Assembly: GCF_964259225.1 (NCBI RefSeq)
Contig: NZ_CAXVKN010000037.1
Direction: 5' to 3' (one strand)
Length of the DNA stretch: 22,360 bases
Source of the DNA: Catenibacterium mitsuoka_A
GTDB lineage: Bacteria > Bacillota_I > Bacilli_A > Erysipelotrichales > Coprobacillaceae
Shown: positions 14,660 to 22,360 of the stretch, one piece after another
Layout of the letters: each line of letters opens with the position of its first letter
How positions within the stretch are numbered: position 1 is the first letter of the stretch
Position numbers and translations under genes: made by a program
The notes under the pieces: model-generated
What the model was told of the DNA's origin: nothing
The model's input: only the letters and a program-made list of their open reading frames with translations
Database searches by the model: none

Positions 14660-14691
14660 AAAGAAAAGAACCTGCCTATTTGGCAGGTTCT
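14660..14691 (-). terminator. Terminator of the sucrose operon, overlapping the scrB stop codon
   Basis: On the minus strand AGAACCTGCC (14691-14682), loop of 5, GGCAGGTTCT (14676-14667), then a T-rich tract. The stop codon TAG of the hydrolase gene (14678-14676) is in the loop and the start of the second arm. Confidence 0.9.
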
Positions 14692-16022
14692 AAGTCAATC
14701 GCTTTTAATTGATAAGCAGTCATATCGATTTCTTTATTACTTATAATTTCAATAGTATCTGAATTGTTGTAAATACGTGTAGTAAAGGCATAAGCACCAT
14801 CATTGATGAATAGCTCTAAAGAAGATGTGTCGCTAAACAAAGTCATATTATTCATTTCAGGAATTTTAATGTGTTTCACACCACGACCTGAACCACTTTT
14901 ATTCATATCGATAGTGAGAAGACCATCTTCATAATTCATATTTATACCTCTTAAATGAAGTTTGAATGACTGAGGGAGGTCAGTTATATAGCATTCAAAA
15001 GAAGACGTATTCATTGTAAGAGATGTTCCCTGTACTTCTTTCTTCTCTTCTCTTAAAGACTTATATTCTTCAATAGGGAACTGATAGAGTCTACCTTCAT
15101 GTTCAGTAATCTCTCTAAAGAGAGTGAAGGCATGTTGACGTCCTTCTTCTACGGTAGGATTTGTATAATCAATATCAGGAAGCCCCATCCAGCCTGCCAT
15201 GATCATACGACCTTTTTCATCTTTGAAGAACTGCTGGGCATAGATATCAAACCCATGATCAAACTCGATAAAGTCCTCCAAAACGCAATCCTTCTCTAAA
15301 TCTGTTGTAAGAGGAAAGTATCCATTCTGATAAATAGCTTCATAATCATAGTTATGGCTTTCTAGTCCCTGAGGACAACAGAATAAGAACTTCTTCTTTT
15401 CAAAACTTAAATAATTCGGACACTCCCACATATAACCAAAAGGTTTATGGTAGTCAACAGTCTTCATGTAATCCCACTTCTTTAAATCTTTTGATGAATA
15501 TAAGATTACACAACCATGTGAATCAAGGGTTCTTGCTCCTAGAATCATATAATACATACCATCATTTTCATAAACGTAGGGATCTCTTACATGACAAGAC
15601 ATGTTTTGAGGATAATCCTTGTTGTAAAGCACAACTTCCTTATGATCTAATACAAGCCCATCCTGTGAATCAACCTTCATCACATTATGTTCTCTACCTG
15701 CATTGATATAATCATAATCGCCAGGCAGCTTTACATTACCAGTATAGAAATAACGTAATAATCCATGATCATTGAAGCAGCACCCAGAATAAGCACCACC
15801 CTGATCATGAGGATGATCAGGAGAGAGGGCAATCCCCTCATCCTGATAGTGAAGGAAATCTTTAGTGGTGAATTGTTTCCAATACTTTAATCCACCTTCA
15901 GGTTCGTAAGAATACTGATAATAGATGTGATATACTCCATCTTTTTCTACAAGACCATTAGGATCGTTCATCCATCCAGATATAGGTTCTAGATGATATT
16001 TTAGTTTGTACATTTCCTTCAT
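14676..16022 (-). CDS. scrB: Sucrose-6-phosphate hydrolase (GH32)
   Basis: A cytoplasmic enzyme that splits sucrose 6-phosphate, produced by the PTS transporter next to it, into glucose 6-phosphate and fructose. GH32 signatures are present: WMNDPNG with nucleophile D20, RDP with D147, and ECP with acid/base E200. At 448 aa it is slightly shorter than typical enzymes (about 480), mainly in the C-terminal beta-sandwich. The ATG at 16022 follows AAGGAG, which overlaps the end of the transporter gene 10 nt upstream, so the two are co-translated. There is no signal peptide, consistent with an intracellular phosphosugar substrate rather than a secreted levanase or inulinase. Confidence 0.9.
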   Translation of the reverse strand: MKEMYKLKYHLEPISGWMNDPNGLVEKDGVYHIYYQYSYEPEGGLKYWKQFTTKDFLHYQDEGIALSPDHPHDQGGAYSGCCFNDHGLLRYFYTGNVKLPGDYDYINAGREHNVMKVDSQDGLVLDHKEVVLYNKDYPQNMSCHVRDPYVYENDGMYYMILGARTLDSHGCVILYSSKDLKKWDYMKTVDYHKPFGYMWECPNYLSFEKKKFLFCCPQGLESHNYDYEAIYQNGYFPLTTDLEKDCVLEDFIEFDHGFDIYAQQFFKDEKGRMIMAGWMGLPDIDYTNPTVEEGRQHAFTLFREITEHEGRLYQFPIEEYKSLREEKKEVQGTSLTMNTSSFECYITDLPQSFKLHLRGINMNYEDGLLTIDMNKSGSGRGVKHIKIPEMNNMTLFSDTSSLELFINDGAYAFTTRIYNNSDTIEIISNKEIDMTAYQLKAIDLEPAK

Positions 16023-16032
16023 AAGAATCTCC

Positions 16033-17910
16033 TTATGCAGCCTTAACTTCTACAACTGGATTCGCTATTTCTACAACATCTGTTTTAGCATCAACAGCAC
16101 CGCTCTTAATTAAGTTCGCTGCTTTGCCATTTGTAATAATTACTGCAGTTGCAGTTTCTTTACCAGCTGCTTCAATAGCCTTTAAATCAACATCAACGAG
16201 TAGCTGACCTTTCTTTACTTTGTCACCTTTTTTAACGTGCATAGTGAAAGGTTCACCATTTAATTCAACAGTATCTAAACCAATATGTACAAGAATTTCT
16301 GTACCATCATTTGTCATTAAACCAAATGCATGCTTAGTAGGGAAAGTCATAGTCACTTCAGCATTCGCTGGTGCATAGAACTTACCATCTTCTGGGAATA
16401 CTACGAAACCATCACCCATAGCTTTAGAAGCAAATGTTGGATCAGGACATTCAGTGATAGAAGCGACTGTACCTTTCATAGGTGCAGCTAAGCTTTCGTT
16501 TTCAGCAGGAGTTTTACCTTCTACATTTCTTTTGTGTAGGATACAAGTAACAACGAATGCCACTACGATTGCAAGAACCATACCAATACCATAGTTACCC
16601 CAGCTTTCTGGTGGAATAGAAAGGAAACCAGGAATACCAGCAGTACCTACAGCGCTTGCAAGAGTCTTAGTGCCTGCAATCCAAGCTGAACCAACAGCAG
16701 AACCACAGATAGCACCAATGAATGGATATTTAAGTTTTAAGTTAACACCGAACATTGCAGGTTCAGTAATACCAAGTAATGCTGAAATACCAGATGCACT
16801 ACATAGTGATTTCTGTTTAGGATCTTTAGATAAGAAGAATACAGCTAATACTGCAGCACCCTGAGCAACGTTACTCATTGCTGCGATAGGGAAGATGAAT
16901 GTTCTATGTGCTGCACTTGCAAGCAACTGTGTTTCGATTGCGATAAAGCTCTGATGCATACCAGTAATAACGATAGGTGCATATAAGAAACCAAAGATTG
17001 CACCACCAACAGGGCCTAATGAGAAATATAACCACTGTAATCCATCTGCAAGTACATTACCTGCTTCTCTTAATACAGGACCAACAGCTAAGAATGTAAT
17101 AAATCCAGTAATTAATACTGATAATAATGGTGTCGTTAAGTTATCTAACCAAGAAGGTGTGATCTTATGCAACTTAGTTTCTAACTTTGCAATTAACCAA
17201 GATGTAAATAAGATAGGAAGAACTGTTCCTTGATAACCTACTGCAGCAACCTTTAAACCAAATAGGTTCCAGAAAGGTGTTGCTACTTTACCATAGTTGT
17301 AACAGTTTAATAAATCAGGGTGTACCATGATCATACCCATGACAGCACCAAGATATGGGTTACCACCAAATTTCTTAGTAGCACTAAATCCAACAAGAAT
17401 TGGAAGGAATGTGAATGCTGCATTAGAGAATAAGTTAATGATTGTCGCAAAGTCTTTCCACATTGGATAAGCTTCAATCAAACTCTTATTCGCAAAGAAT
17501 AATCCCTGTGCAGTTAATACGTTATTGATCCCCATCAATAAACCACCAGCAACGATGGCTGGAACGATAGGTACGAAGATATCACTTAATGTCTTAACAG
17601 CACGGCTGATTAGATTTCCCTTCTTTTCTACAATCTCTTCATCAGCCTGATCTTGAGAGTCCATACCTAATTCTTTTAATACTTCATCTGTGACAAGGTT
17701 CACAGTACCACTTCCGAAGATAATCTGGAACTGTTCCTGGACAAGGAATGTTCCCTTAACTCCATCTACAGATTCTAAAGCTTTTTCATCTGCCAATGAT
17801 GGATCCTTCAACATCAATCTTAAACGTGTAGCACAATGAAATGCCTTTTTGATGTTCTTAGGTCCTCCAACATGGGAGATGACTTCTTTTGCGACTTTAT
17901 TGTAGTCCAT
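16033..17910 (-). CDS. scrA: PTS sucrose-specific EIIBCA transporter
   Basis: A membrane permease that imports and phosphorylates sucrose. Order of domains: EIIB at about 1-85 with phosphorylated C26 in FHCATRLR; EIIC at about 105-460 with multiple membrane helices and the GITEPAMFG signature at 380-388; linker; EIIA (glucose/Crr type) at about 475-610 with phosphoaccepting H542 in VHIGLDTVEL and partner H527. All three phosphotransfer domains are fused in one 625-aa chain, so only EI and HPr are needed in addition. Sucrose is assigned from the adjacent hydrolase and regulator; trehalose or other beta-glucoside-family sugars share this fold. Its own promoter and palindromic operators lie just upstream. 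Confidence 0.9.
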   Translation of the reverse strand: MDYNKVAKEVISHVGGPKNIKKAFHCATRLRLMLKDPSLADEKALESVDGVKGTFLVQEQFQIIFGSGTVNLVTDEVLKELGMDSQDQADEEIVEKKGNLISRAVKTLSDIFVPIVPAIVAGGLLMGINNVLTAQGLFFANKSLIEAYPMWKDFATIINLFSNAAFTFLPILVGFSATKKFGGNPYLGAVMGMIMVHPDLLNCYNYGKVATPFWNLFGLKVAAVGYQGTVLPILFTSWLIAKLETKLHKITPSWLDNLTTPLLSVLITGFITFLAVGPVLREAGNVLADGLQWLYFSLGPVGGAIFGFLYAPIVITGMHQSFIAIETQLLASAAHRTFIFPIAAMSNVAQGAAVLAVFFLSKDPKQKSLCSASGISALLGITEPAMFGVNLKLKYPFIGAICGSAVGSAWIAGTKTLASAVGTAGIPGFLSIPPESWGNYGIGMVLAIVVAFVVTCILHKRNVEGKTPAENESLAAPMKGTVASITECPDPTFASKAMGDGFVVFPEDGKFYAPANAEVTMTFPTKHAFGLMTNDGTEILVHIGLDTVELNGEPFTMHVKKGDKVKKGQLLVDVDLKAIEAAGKETATAVIITNGKAANLIKSGAVDAKTDVVEIANPVVEVKAA

Positions 17911-17926
17911 TGAAATTTCCTCCTTT

Positions 17927-17943
17927 ATCGGTATGTTACCGAT
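17927..17943 (-). promoter_or_regulatory. Palindromic operator downstream of the scrA promoter
   Basis: ATCGGTA-N3-TACCGAT is a perfect 7-bp inverted repeat. It sits between the predicted transcription start (about 17948) and the ribosome site, where a LacI-type repressor would block elongation. The likely ligand is the LacI-family regulator encoded at 18028-19008. Confidence 0.7.
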
Positions 17944-17954
17944 TCCACATCTGT

Positions 17955-17983
17955 ATCATATATTAAGTGTAAACACTTGTCAA
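17955..17983 (-). promoter_or_regulatory. Promoter of scrA-scrB
   Basis: TTGACA (17983-17978) and TATGAT (17960-17955) are separated by 17 bp. The spacer contains a perfect 14-bp palindrome, AAGTGTAAACACTT (17965-17978), a second possible protein-binding site. Confidence 0.8.
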
Positions 17984-17991
17984 CAAAAAAA

Positions 17992-18005
17992 TGAAACCGA
18001 TACCA
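17992..18005 (-). promoter_or_regulatory. cre-like / LacI-type operator upstream of scrA promoter
   Basis: TGAAACCGATACCA (plus-strand reading) differs at one position from the CcpA cre consensus TGWAANCGNTNWCA. It also shares the ACCGAT core with the palindrome at 17927-17943. It could bind CcpA, the local LacI-family repressor, or both; upstream placement (about -44 to -57) would suit either looping or activation. Confidence 0.5.
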
Positions 18006-18016
18006 CATTTTTTTTC

Positions 18017-18045
18017 AAAAAAAAGCATCAGATACTTCTGACGCT
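18017..18045 (-). terminator. Terminator of the regulator gene, overlapping its stop codon
   Basis: On the minus strand AGCGTCAGA (18045-18037), loop of 4, TCTGATGCT (18032-18024), then eight T. The TGA stop of the regulator (18030-18028) lies in the second arm. Confidence 0.88.
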
Positions 18046-19008
18046 TTCTCCTTCTATAAATGTGAAGTCAATAAGTGTAGCACGTTCGACCTCTTTTTCT
18101 TCAATCATATCAAGAATAATCTGTCCAGCCATCTGACCAGCATGAGCATAATGGAACTTAATAGTTGTAAGAGCAGGGGACATTACAGTAGAAGTCCAAT
18201 AACCACCAAATCCAGTTACTGAAACATCCTCAGGAATACGTAAACCGTGATCTTTTAGAACCTTCATACATCCCATCGCAATTGTATCTGTTGCACAGAT
18301 GATGGCAGTAGGGCATATATGATTCTTTAAGTAATCATTGAGTTTATCCATTGTCTTTTCAGCAGAGAAGTCTGTTTCTAGAAAATGAGGATGTACATCC
18401 TGTAAGCCATCATAAACACCCTGTCTACGAATGACTCCTACAGCCACATCTTTTCTACTTACTCCTGCATATACAACATTCTTATGACCATTAGAATAAA
18501 TATACTCACCTATCTTATAGCCTGCTTCATAATCATTGTTAATAACACTCACACCATCATCATAAGCCTGAGCCATAAAGACAATAGGAACAGAACTCTT
18601 AGAGGCAATATCTCTATGTGCCATTGTGATAGAAGTGGCAAGGAGAATAATACCATCCACTCTTAATTGTATAAGTTTAGTAATGGACTTGATTTCATCG
18701 AGTTCATCATGATTAGTATTAATGATGATTGTCGTATAATGATGCTTCTTTAAGAACTGATCAATATTCATCATCATACGACTAGAAGCATATGAAGTAA
18801 GAGTAGGGCATACAATACCCACAGTATGTGTCTTGTTGGCTTTTAAATTTGCAGCAAGCACATTAGGTTCATAATCATACTCTTTCACAATTTTTTCTAT
18901 CTTCTGACGTGTTTCTTCTTTTACATAGCCGCCATTAAAATAACGAGAAACAGTTGTCTTAGACACACCTGCAACTTTTGCAATATCGGCCATAGTCATC
19001 TTCTTCAT
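18028..19008 (-). CDS. scrR: LacI-family transcriptional regulator of the sucrose locus
   Basis: A 326-aa DNA-binding repressor with the N-terminal LacI helix-turn-helix and hinge (TMADIAKVAGVSKTTVSRY, about residues 4-22, hinge to about 60) and a periplasmic-binding-protein-like effector domain. The effector is probably sucrose 6-phosphate or fructose, by analogy with ScrR. It likely controls scrAB through the palindromes at 17927-18005. The start at 19008 uses GAGGA, which sits inside the end of the upstream helicase gene: that stop codon (19012-19010) is separated from this ATG by one nucleotide, so the two are translationally coupled. A GTG at 19020 in frame is less likely. No separate promoter was seen. 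Confidence 0.88.
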   Translation of the reverse strand: MKKMTMADIAKVAGVSKTTVSRYFNGGYVKEETRQKIEKIVKEYDYEPNVLAANLKANKTHTVGIVCPTLTSYASSRMMMNIDQFLKKHHYTTIIINTNHDELDEIKSITKLIQLRVDGIILLATSITMAHRDIASKSSVPIVFMAQAYDDGVSVINNDYEAGYKIGEYIYSNGHKNVVYAGVSRKDVAVGVIRRQGVYDGLQDVHPHFLETDFSAEKTMDKLNDYLKNHICPTAIICATDTIAMGCMKVLKDHGLRIPEDVSVTGFGGYWTSTVMSPALTTIKFHYAHAGQMAGQIILDMIEEKEVERATLIDFTFIEGESVRSI

Positions 19009-19009
19009 G

Positions 19010-22000
19010 TTAATCCTCACTAAATAAACTCATGATTTCTTCACCACTCATAGTCGTAATAGAACCACTGTTACCTTCCACAAAACGATCAGCTAAATCC
19101 TTCTTAGCTGCTTGTAATGTCTGAATCTTTTCTTCAATAGAATCAGCCATAATCAACTTATATACAAATACTTTATTCTTCTGTCCAATACGATATGCTC
19201 TATCTGTTGCCTGGTTCTGTGCAGACATATTCCACCAAGGGTCAAAGTGAATAACACCTTCTGCTGCAGTGAGGTTTAAACCAGTACCTCCTGCTTTTAA
19301 ACTAATTAAGAAGACTGTTGTATCATCATTTTGATAAGCATCCACTAATCCTTTACGATCCGCTTTATCAGTATCACCAGTCAACATATAATAAGATGTC
19401 TTGCTCTTATCTAATTCTTTTGCAAGAAGATTCAATAAGCTCTTAAATGATGAGAATACAATAATCTTCTTGTTATTGTCTTTATATGTTTGAATAATAT
19501 TTAAACATGCTTCCATCTTAGAAGACATATGTTTTACATCATCAAAGACAATACGAGGTTCACAGCAGATCTGTCTTAACTTTGTTAACATCGCAAGAAT
19601 CTGAATACGGTCCTTAGAACCATCCAATGTCTTTAATAACTGATTGGCCTGTGCTAAATGAGCTAAATAGAGCTTCTTTTCATCTTCACTGAAGTCTACA
19701 AGTACGGTATTTTCAATCTTATCAGGTAAATCTTTTAATACTTCATTTTTCGTACGTCTTAATACAAAAGGTGAAATCATCTTCTGCAATTGTGTCTGAA
19801 CCTCTTCATCATGATCCTTGACAATAGGTGCTTCATAATGAGATTTAAAATAACGATAGTTATATAAATAGTCTTTATTTAAGAAATCAAAGATGGACCA
19901 CAATTCAGCAAGTGAGTTTTCAATAGGTGTACCAGTTAATGCATAGCGCTGTTTACCTTCTAATGATTTAACTGCAATCGCATTCTTAGTTTTCTGATTC
20001 TTAATATACTGTGCTTCATCCAATACAATAAAATCAAATACAATATCCTTATATTGTTCATAATCCTTACGAATATAATCATAAGAAGTAATCATCACAT
20101 CAAACTGCTTATAACTTTTAATAATCTCTTTACGTTCCTTTGCACTTCCCATTACACAAGTCACCTTTAAATGAGAAGAGAACTTATTAAACTCATCCAA
20201 CCAGTTTAAAATCAATGAAGCAGGACAAATAATAATAGAAAAGTGATGTTCATTACTTTCTAATAAACTCATAATCTGGATAGTTTTACCTAAACCCATA
20301 TCATCTGCAAGAATACCACCAAAATGTAGATCATTCATAGTAGAAAGCCATTGGAAACCTTCTTTCTGATAATCTCTTAAGATGGCATCATAGCGTTCAT
20401 TTAATTCATGTTTATGATGTGTATAGTTCTTTAAATGATCCAATACATTCTTAAATGATTCTTCACGATTGACCTGTACATACTGGAAATCCTGTGTTGC
20501 TAAGTCCATTTGACAAGCTCTATTTAGATTTAAATCAATTGTACCGTCTTCAGAAATATCTTTAGGTAGAATATGATACTGATCCATCATATTGCCTAAC
20601 TCATCTAATTCATGTGTATCAATATATAATAACTGACCATTCTTTAAACGATGATAACGTTTCTTTTTCTTATGACTTGCAATAATATCAGCTAATTCTT
20701 CTCTAGGCACATCTAAAGAATCTAAGTCCATTTCTAATAGATTATGAGAGACCTTGATACCAACAGATAAGTTCATAGACTTCTTAGAACCAATCGCTTG
20801 TAAAGAATCAGATACATAAACATCTGTAATCTTATTAAGATGTCCTAAACCATCATGAATCATATCTATTGTTTCATCACGATGTGTATCAAAACGCATA
20901 GGTCCTGACATATCATCAGGATTATATTTCTCTAAGAAATTAATAATGAGGTCTGCTTTTAAAGAATGAGGTACATCTTCTTTAAGAAGATCATGTTTTC
21001 CATCCTCATATGTTCCAATTAAGCTAACTAAAGCATATTCATCTTCATCTACATCTGCATAGATTTCTAGATGTGATTCCTCTTGGATTGTATCCTCTAA
21101 GCCTACATACTCAATATATTTTTTTGTAGGAGAAATAATATAACGAGTAAAGTTTTCTAACTGTTCATGTGCTACATAAAGACGCTGTAATGTATCAAAA
21201 CGATTCAATAACTCAATAGTAACACCCTGTTTATCAAAAGGATAACGAGTGATAGTAAAATCTGAAGGTGTATATTGATATAAACATCTTTTACCAGCAA
21301 AATAAGGTGCTATATTTGTTTCTAGTTCTAGAATTGTATCATGTTTATCCTTAGTTACTGATACCACAGGATGTAATTCATCTTCTATACATTTAAAATT
21401 ATGTAAAGATGCAGGAATAGTTGTAAGTAACTCCCATAAAGCATCAATATTCTCATTATCAATGAATAACGTATTATTATTAGCAAGATGAGAATGATAG
21501 AATCTCAGAATGAATTGGTAAATCTTTTTAGATGGTTCATCTAGAATATCAGGATTATGAACAAAAGATAAAGTCTTTCCATAAGCATGGTATTCATTAT
21601 TCTGCATCTGTGTTACAAAGTTAGGAATACTCTTTACAATATAATCTCTTGCACGTCCTATTTTAAATGTTATATTAAAATTCCATCCATCTGCACGAAG
21701 CAGCTTTAAATGAACGGGTGTAGAACTTACAGGTGTAAACTGATTGACTAACTGATTTTTAACATAATCAGTAAGTGCATTGGTTTCCTTTTCTCTTTCC
21801 ATTCTTCTAAATTCAGCCATCTGCTGTTCCCATAAAAGACGTTCTCTCATAGCACTTTTCTTTTCTTCCTGTGCACGCTTTTCTAAATCAACAGCATAAC
21901 GATAAGGGAATGTATTAGGAGATAACTCCTGAACCTTTAAAATAAGGGCTCCTATATGTCCACAGGCTGTATATTCATCAGCATATATACAATTACAGTC

Positions 22001-22216
22001 TGTTGATACTATTTTAGAATTGGGATTCACAAGAACACGGGGAAGATAGATATTACCATTAATCATAACTTTACCAGATATATGATAATAACCACGATTA
22101 TCTATAGTAATAGAAACATTTACAACATAATCTCTTCGATAATATTCTCGTGCAATATCACGGTTACGTGCTCTAGATACAACACGTTCAAATTCATTGT
22201 CAGTGATAAATAACAT
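19010..22216 (-). CDS. SWIM zinc-finger SNF2-family helicase-like ATPase
   Basis: A 1068-aa protein of the bacterial SNF2 (HepA/RapA-like superfamily 2) type, a double-stranded-DNA translocase that may remodel protein-DNA or RNA polymerase complexes. A SWIM zinc finger is at 74-87 (CNC...CGH; C74, C76, C85, H87). A long family-specific middle region follows (about 100-600). The helicase core starts near 610: Walker A DDMGLGKT (K644), DEAQ box 733-736, TGTPIENS (761-768), and SLKAGGTGLNLTAA (972-985). Motif VI is QATDRAYRIGQ, with arginine fingers R1006 and R1009. All ATPase motifs are intact and length is normal. The ATG follows AGGAGG. It heads an operon with the LacI-family regulator, with no obvious functional link to sucrose. 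Confidence 0.92.
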   Translation of the reverse strand: MLFITDNEFERVVSRARNRDIAREYYRRDYVVNVSITIDNRGYYHISGKVMINGNIYLPRVLVNPNSKIVSTDCNCIYADEYTACGHIGALILKVQELSPNTFPYRYAVDLEKRAQEEKKSAMRERLLWEQQMAEFRRMEREKETNALTDYVKNQLVNQFTPVSSTPVHLKLLRADGWNFNITFKIGRARDYIVKSIPNFVTQMQNNEYHAYGKTLSFVHNPDILDEPSKKIYQFILRFYHSHLANNNTLFIDNENIDALWELLTTIPASLHNFKCIEDELHPVVSVTKDKHDTILELETNIAPYFAGKRCLYQYTPSDFTITRYPFDKQGVTIELLNRFDTLQRLYVAHEQLENFTRYIISPTKKYIEYVGLEDTIQEESHLEIYADVDEDEYALVSLIGTYEDGKHDLLKEDVPHSLKADLIINFLEKYNPDDMSGPMRFDTHRDETIDMIHDGLGHLNKITDVYVSDSLQAIGSKKSMNLSVGIKVSHNLLEMDLDSLDVPREELADIIASHKKKKRYHRLKNGQLLYIDTHELDELGNMMDQYHILPKDISEDGTIDLNLNRACQMDLATQDFQYVQVNREESFKNVLDHLKNYTHHKHELNERYDAILRDYQKEGFQWLSTMNDLHFGGILADDMGLGKTIQIMSLLESNEHHFSIIICPASLILNWLDEFNKFSSHLKVTCVMGSAKERKEIIKSYKQFDVMITSYDYIRKDYEQYKDIVFDFIVLDEAQYIKNQKTKNAIAVKSLEGKQRYALTGTPIENSLAELWSIFDFLNKDYLYNYRYFKSHYEAPIVKDHDEEVQTQLQKMISPFVLRRTKNEVLKDLPDKIENTVLVDFSEDEKKLYLAHLAQANQLLKTLDGSKDRIQILAMLTKLRQICCEPRIVFDDVKHMSSKMEACLNIIQTYKDNNKKIIVFSSFKSLLNLLAKELDKSKTSYYMLTGDTDKADRKGLVDAYQNDDTTVFLISLKAGGTGLNLTAAEGVIHFDPWWNMSAQNQATDRAYRIGQKNKVFVYKLIMADSIEEKIQTLQAAKKDLADRFVEGNSGSITTMSGEEIMSLFSED

Positions 22217-22239
22217 AGCAATTCCTCCTAATCTAACTA

Positions 22240-22248
22240 ATTATATCA
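22240..22248 (-). promoter_or_regulatory. Extended -10 promoter of the SNF2-regulator operon
   Basis: On the minus strand TGATATAAT (22248-22240) forms an extended -10 box about 24 nt upstream of the start codon. No good -35 is seen, only a T-run. Confidence 0.5.
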
Positions 22249-22360
22249 TAAGAAAGAACACAAAAAAACTGGAATAAATCTTATTGGGTCTTTAATTTTT
22301 GTGGGGGTCAGACCTTCGCTCTAAATATTTGGGGGTCTTGGAAACAGCACCTTTAAATCT
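22249..22360. other. Right-edge intergenic sequence with repeated GGGTC motifs
   Basis: No gene is recognised. GGGTC at 22286-22290 and GGGGGTC at 22303-22309 and 22331-22337 recur in the same direction, and GGTCAGACC (22306-22314) is a small palindrome. The G-runs stand out from the AT-rich background. This may be the edge of a mobile element or the end of an unseen gene, but the window stops too soon to tell. Confidence 0.4.

Overview
The window looks like chromosome of a low-GC, Gram-positive gut Firmicute. Erysipelotrichales (the Catenibacterium/Kandleria/Coprobacillus group) is my best guess. The reasons are AT-rich DNA, AGGAGG-type ribosome binding sites, sigma-A promoters, a CIRCE heat-shock operator, PTS sugar uptake and sortase-anchored surface glycosidases. 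The genus cannot be fixed from the sequence alone.

Left part (1-7442): two consecutive genes encode very large secreted, wall-anchored GH20 beta-N-acetylhexosaminidases. Each has a signal peptide, GH20 domain, MucBP-like domain, CBM32/F5-8C domain, FIVAR helical repeats, a Pro/Lys/Glu stalk and a VKTGD sorting signal. Upstream is a strong promoter followed by a leader that closely matches the RNA antiterminator target (RAT) of BglG/LicT/SacY proteins. Its 3' end overlaps an intrinsic terminator. The pair is therefore probably switched on by PTS-controlled antitermination, which I find the most striking feature of the window. The two genes are separated by a perfect 12-bp hairpin without a U-tract.

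Middle part (7443-10165): a metal-dependent amidohydrolase and a small membrane-anchored protein each have their own terminator. A decayed patch follows. It contains a 53-aa antitoxin-like ORF with no toxin partner, a CHAP/NlpC-like remnant with two in-frame stops, and a MazG-like pyrophosphohydrolase remnant with four in-frame stops. A terminator-like hairpin of related sequence occurs twice here.

10162-12007 (minus strand): a two-gene operon pairs a NifU/IscU-like scaffold protein with a 'GGGtGRT' protein, a conserved family of unknown function. Its promoter carries a TGTCA-N8-TGACA palindrome over the -10 box, and its mRNA probably starts with a hairpin. Divergent from it (12184-13201) is a membrane-anchored N-acetylmuramoyl-L-alanine amidase.

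13207-14659 (minus strand): three small heat-shock (Hsp20) genes. Two lie in a 461-bp tandem duplication. The operon promoter carries two CIRCE-type inverted repeats spaced 30 bp centre to centre.

14660-22245 (minus strand): a sucrose utilisation locus of EIIBCA transporter, sucrose-6-phosphate hydrolase and LacI-family regulator. Operator-like palindromes surround the transporter promoter. The regulator gene starts 1 nt after the stop codon of a 1068-aa SWIM-SNF2 helicase-like ATPase, so regulator and helicase are probably co-expressed. Two terminators in this part have the stop codon of the preceding gene inside the hairpin. The right edge (22249-22360) has no gene but holds repeated GGGGGTC motifs.
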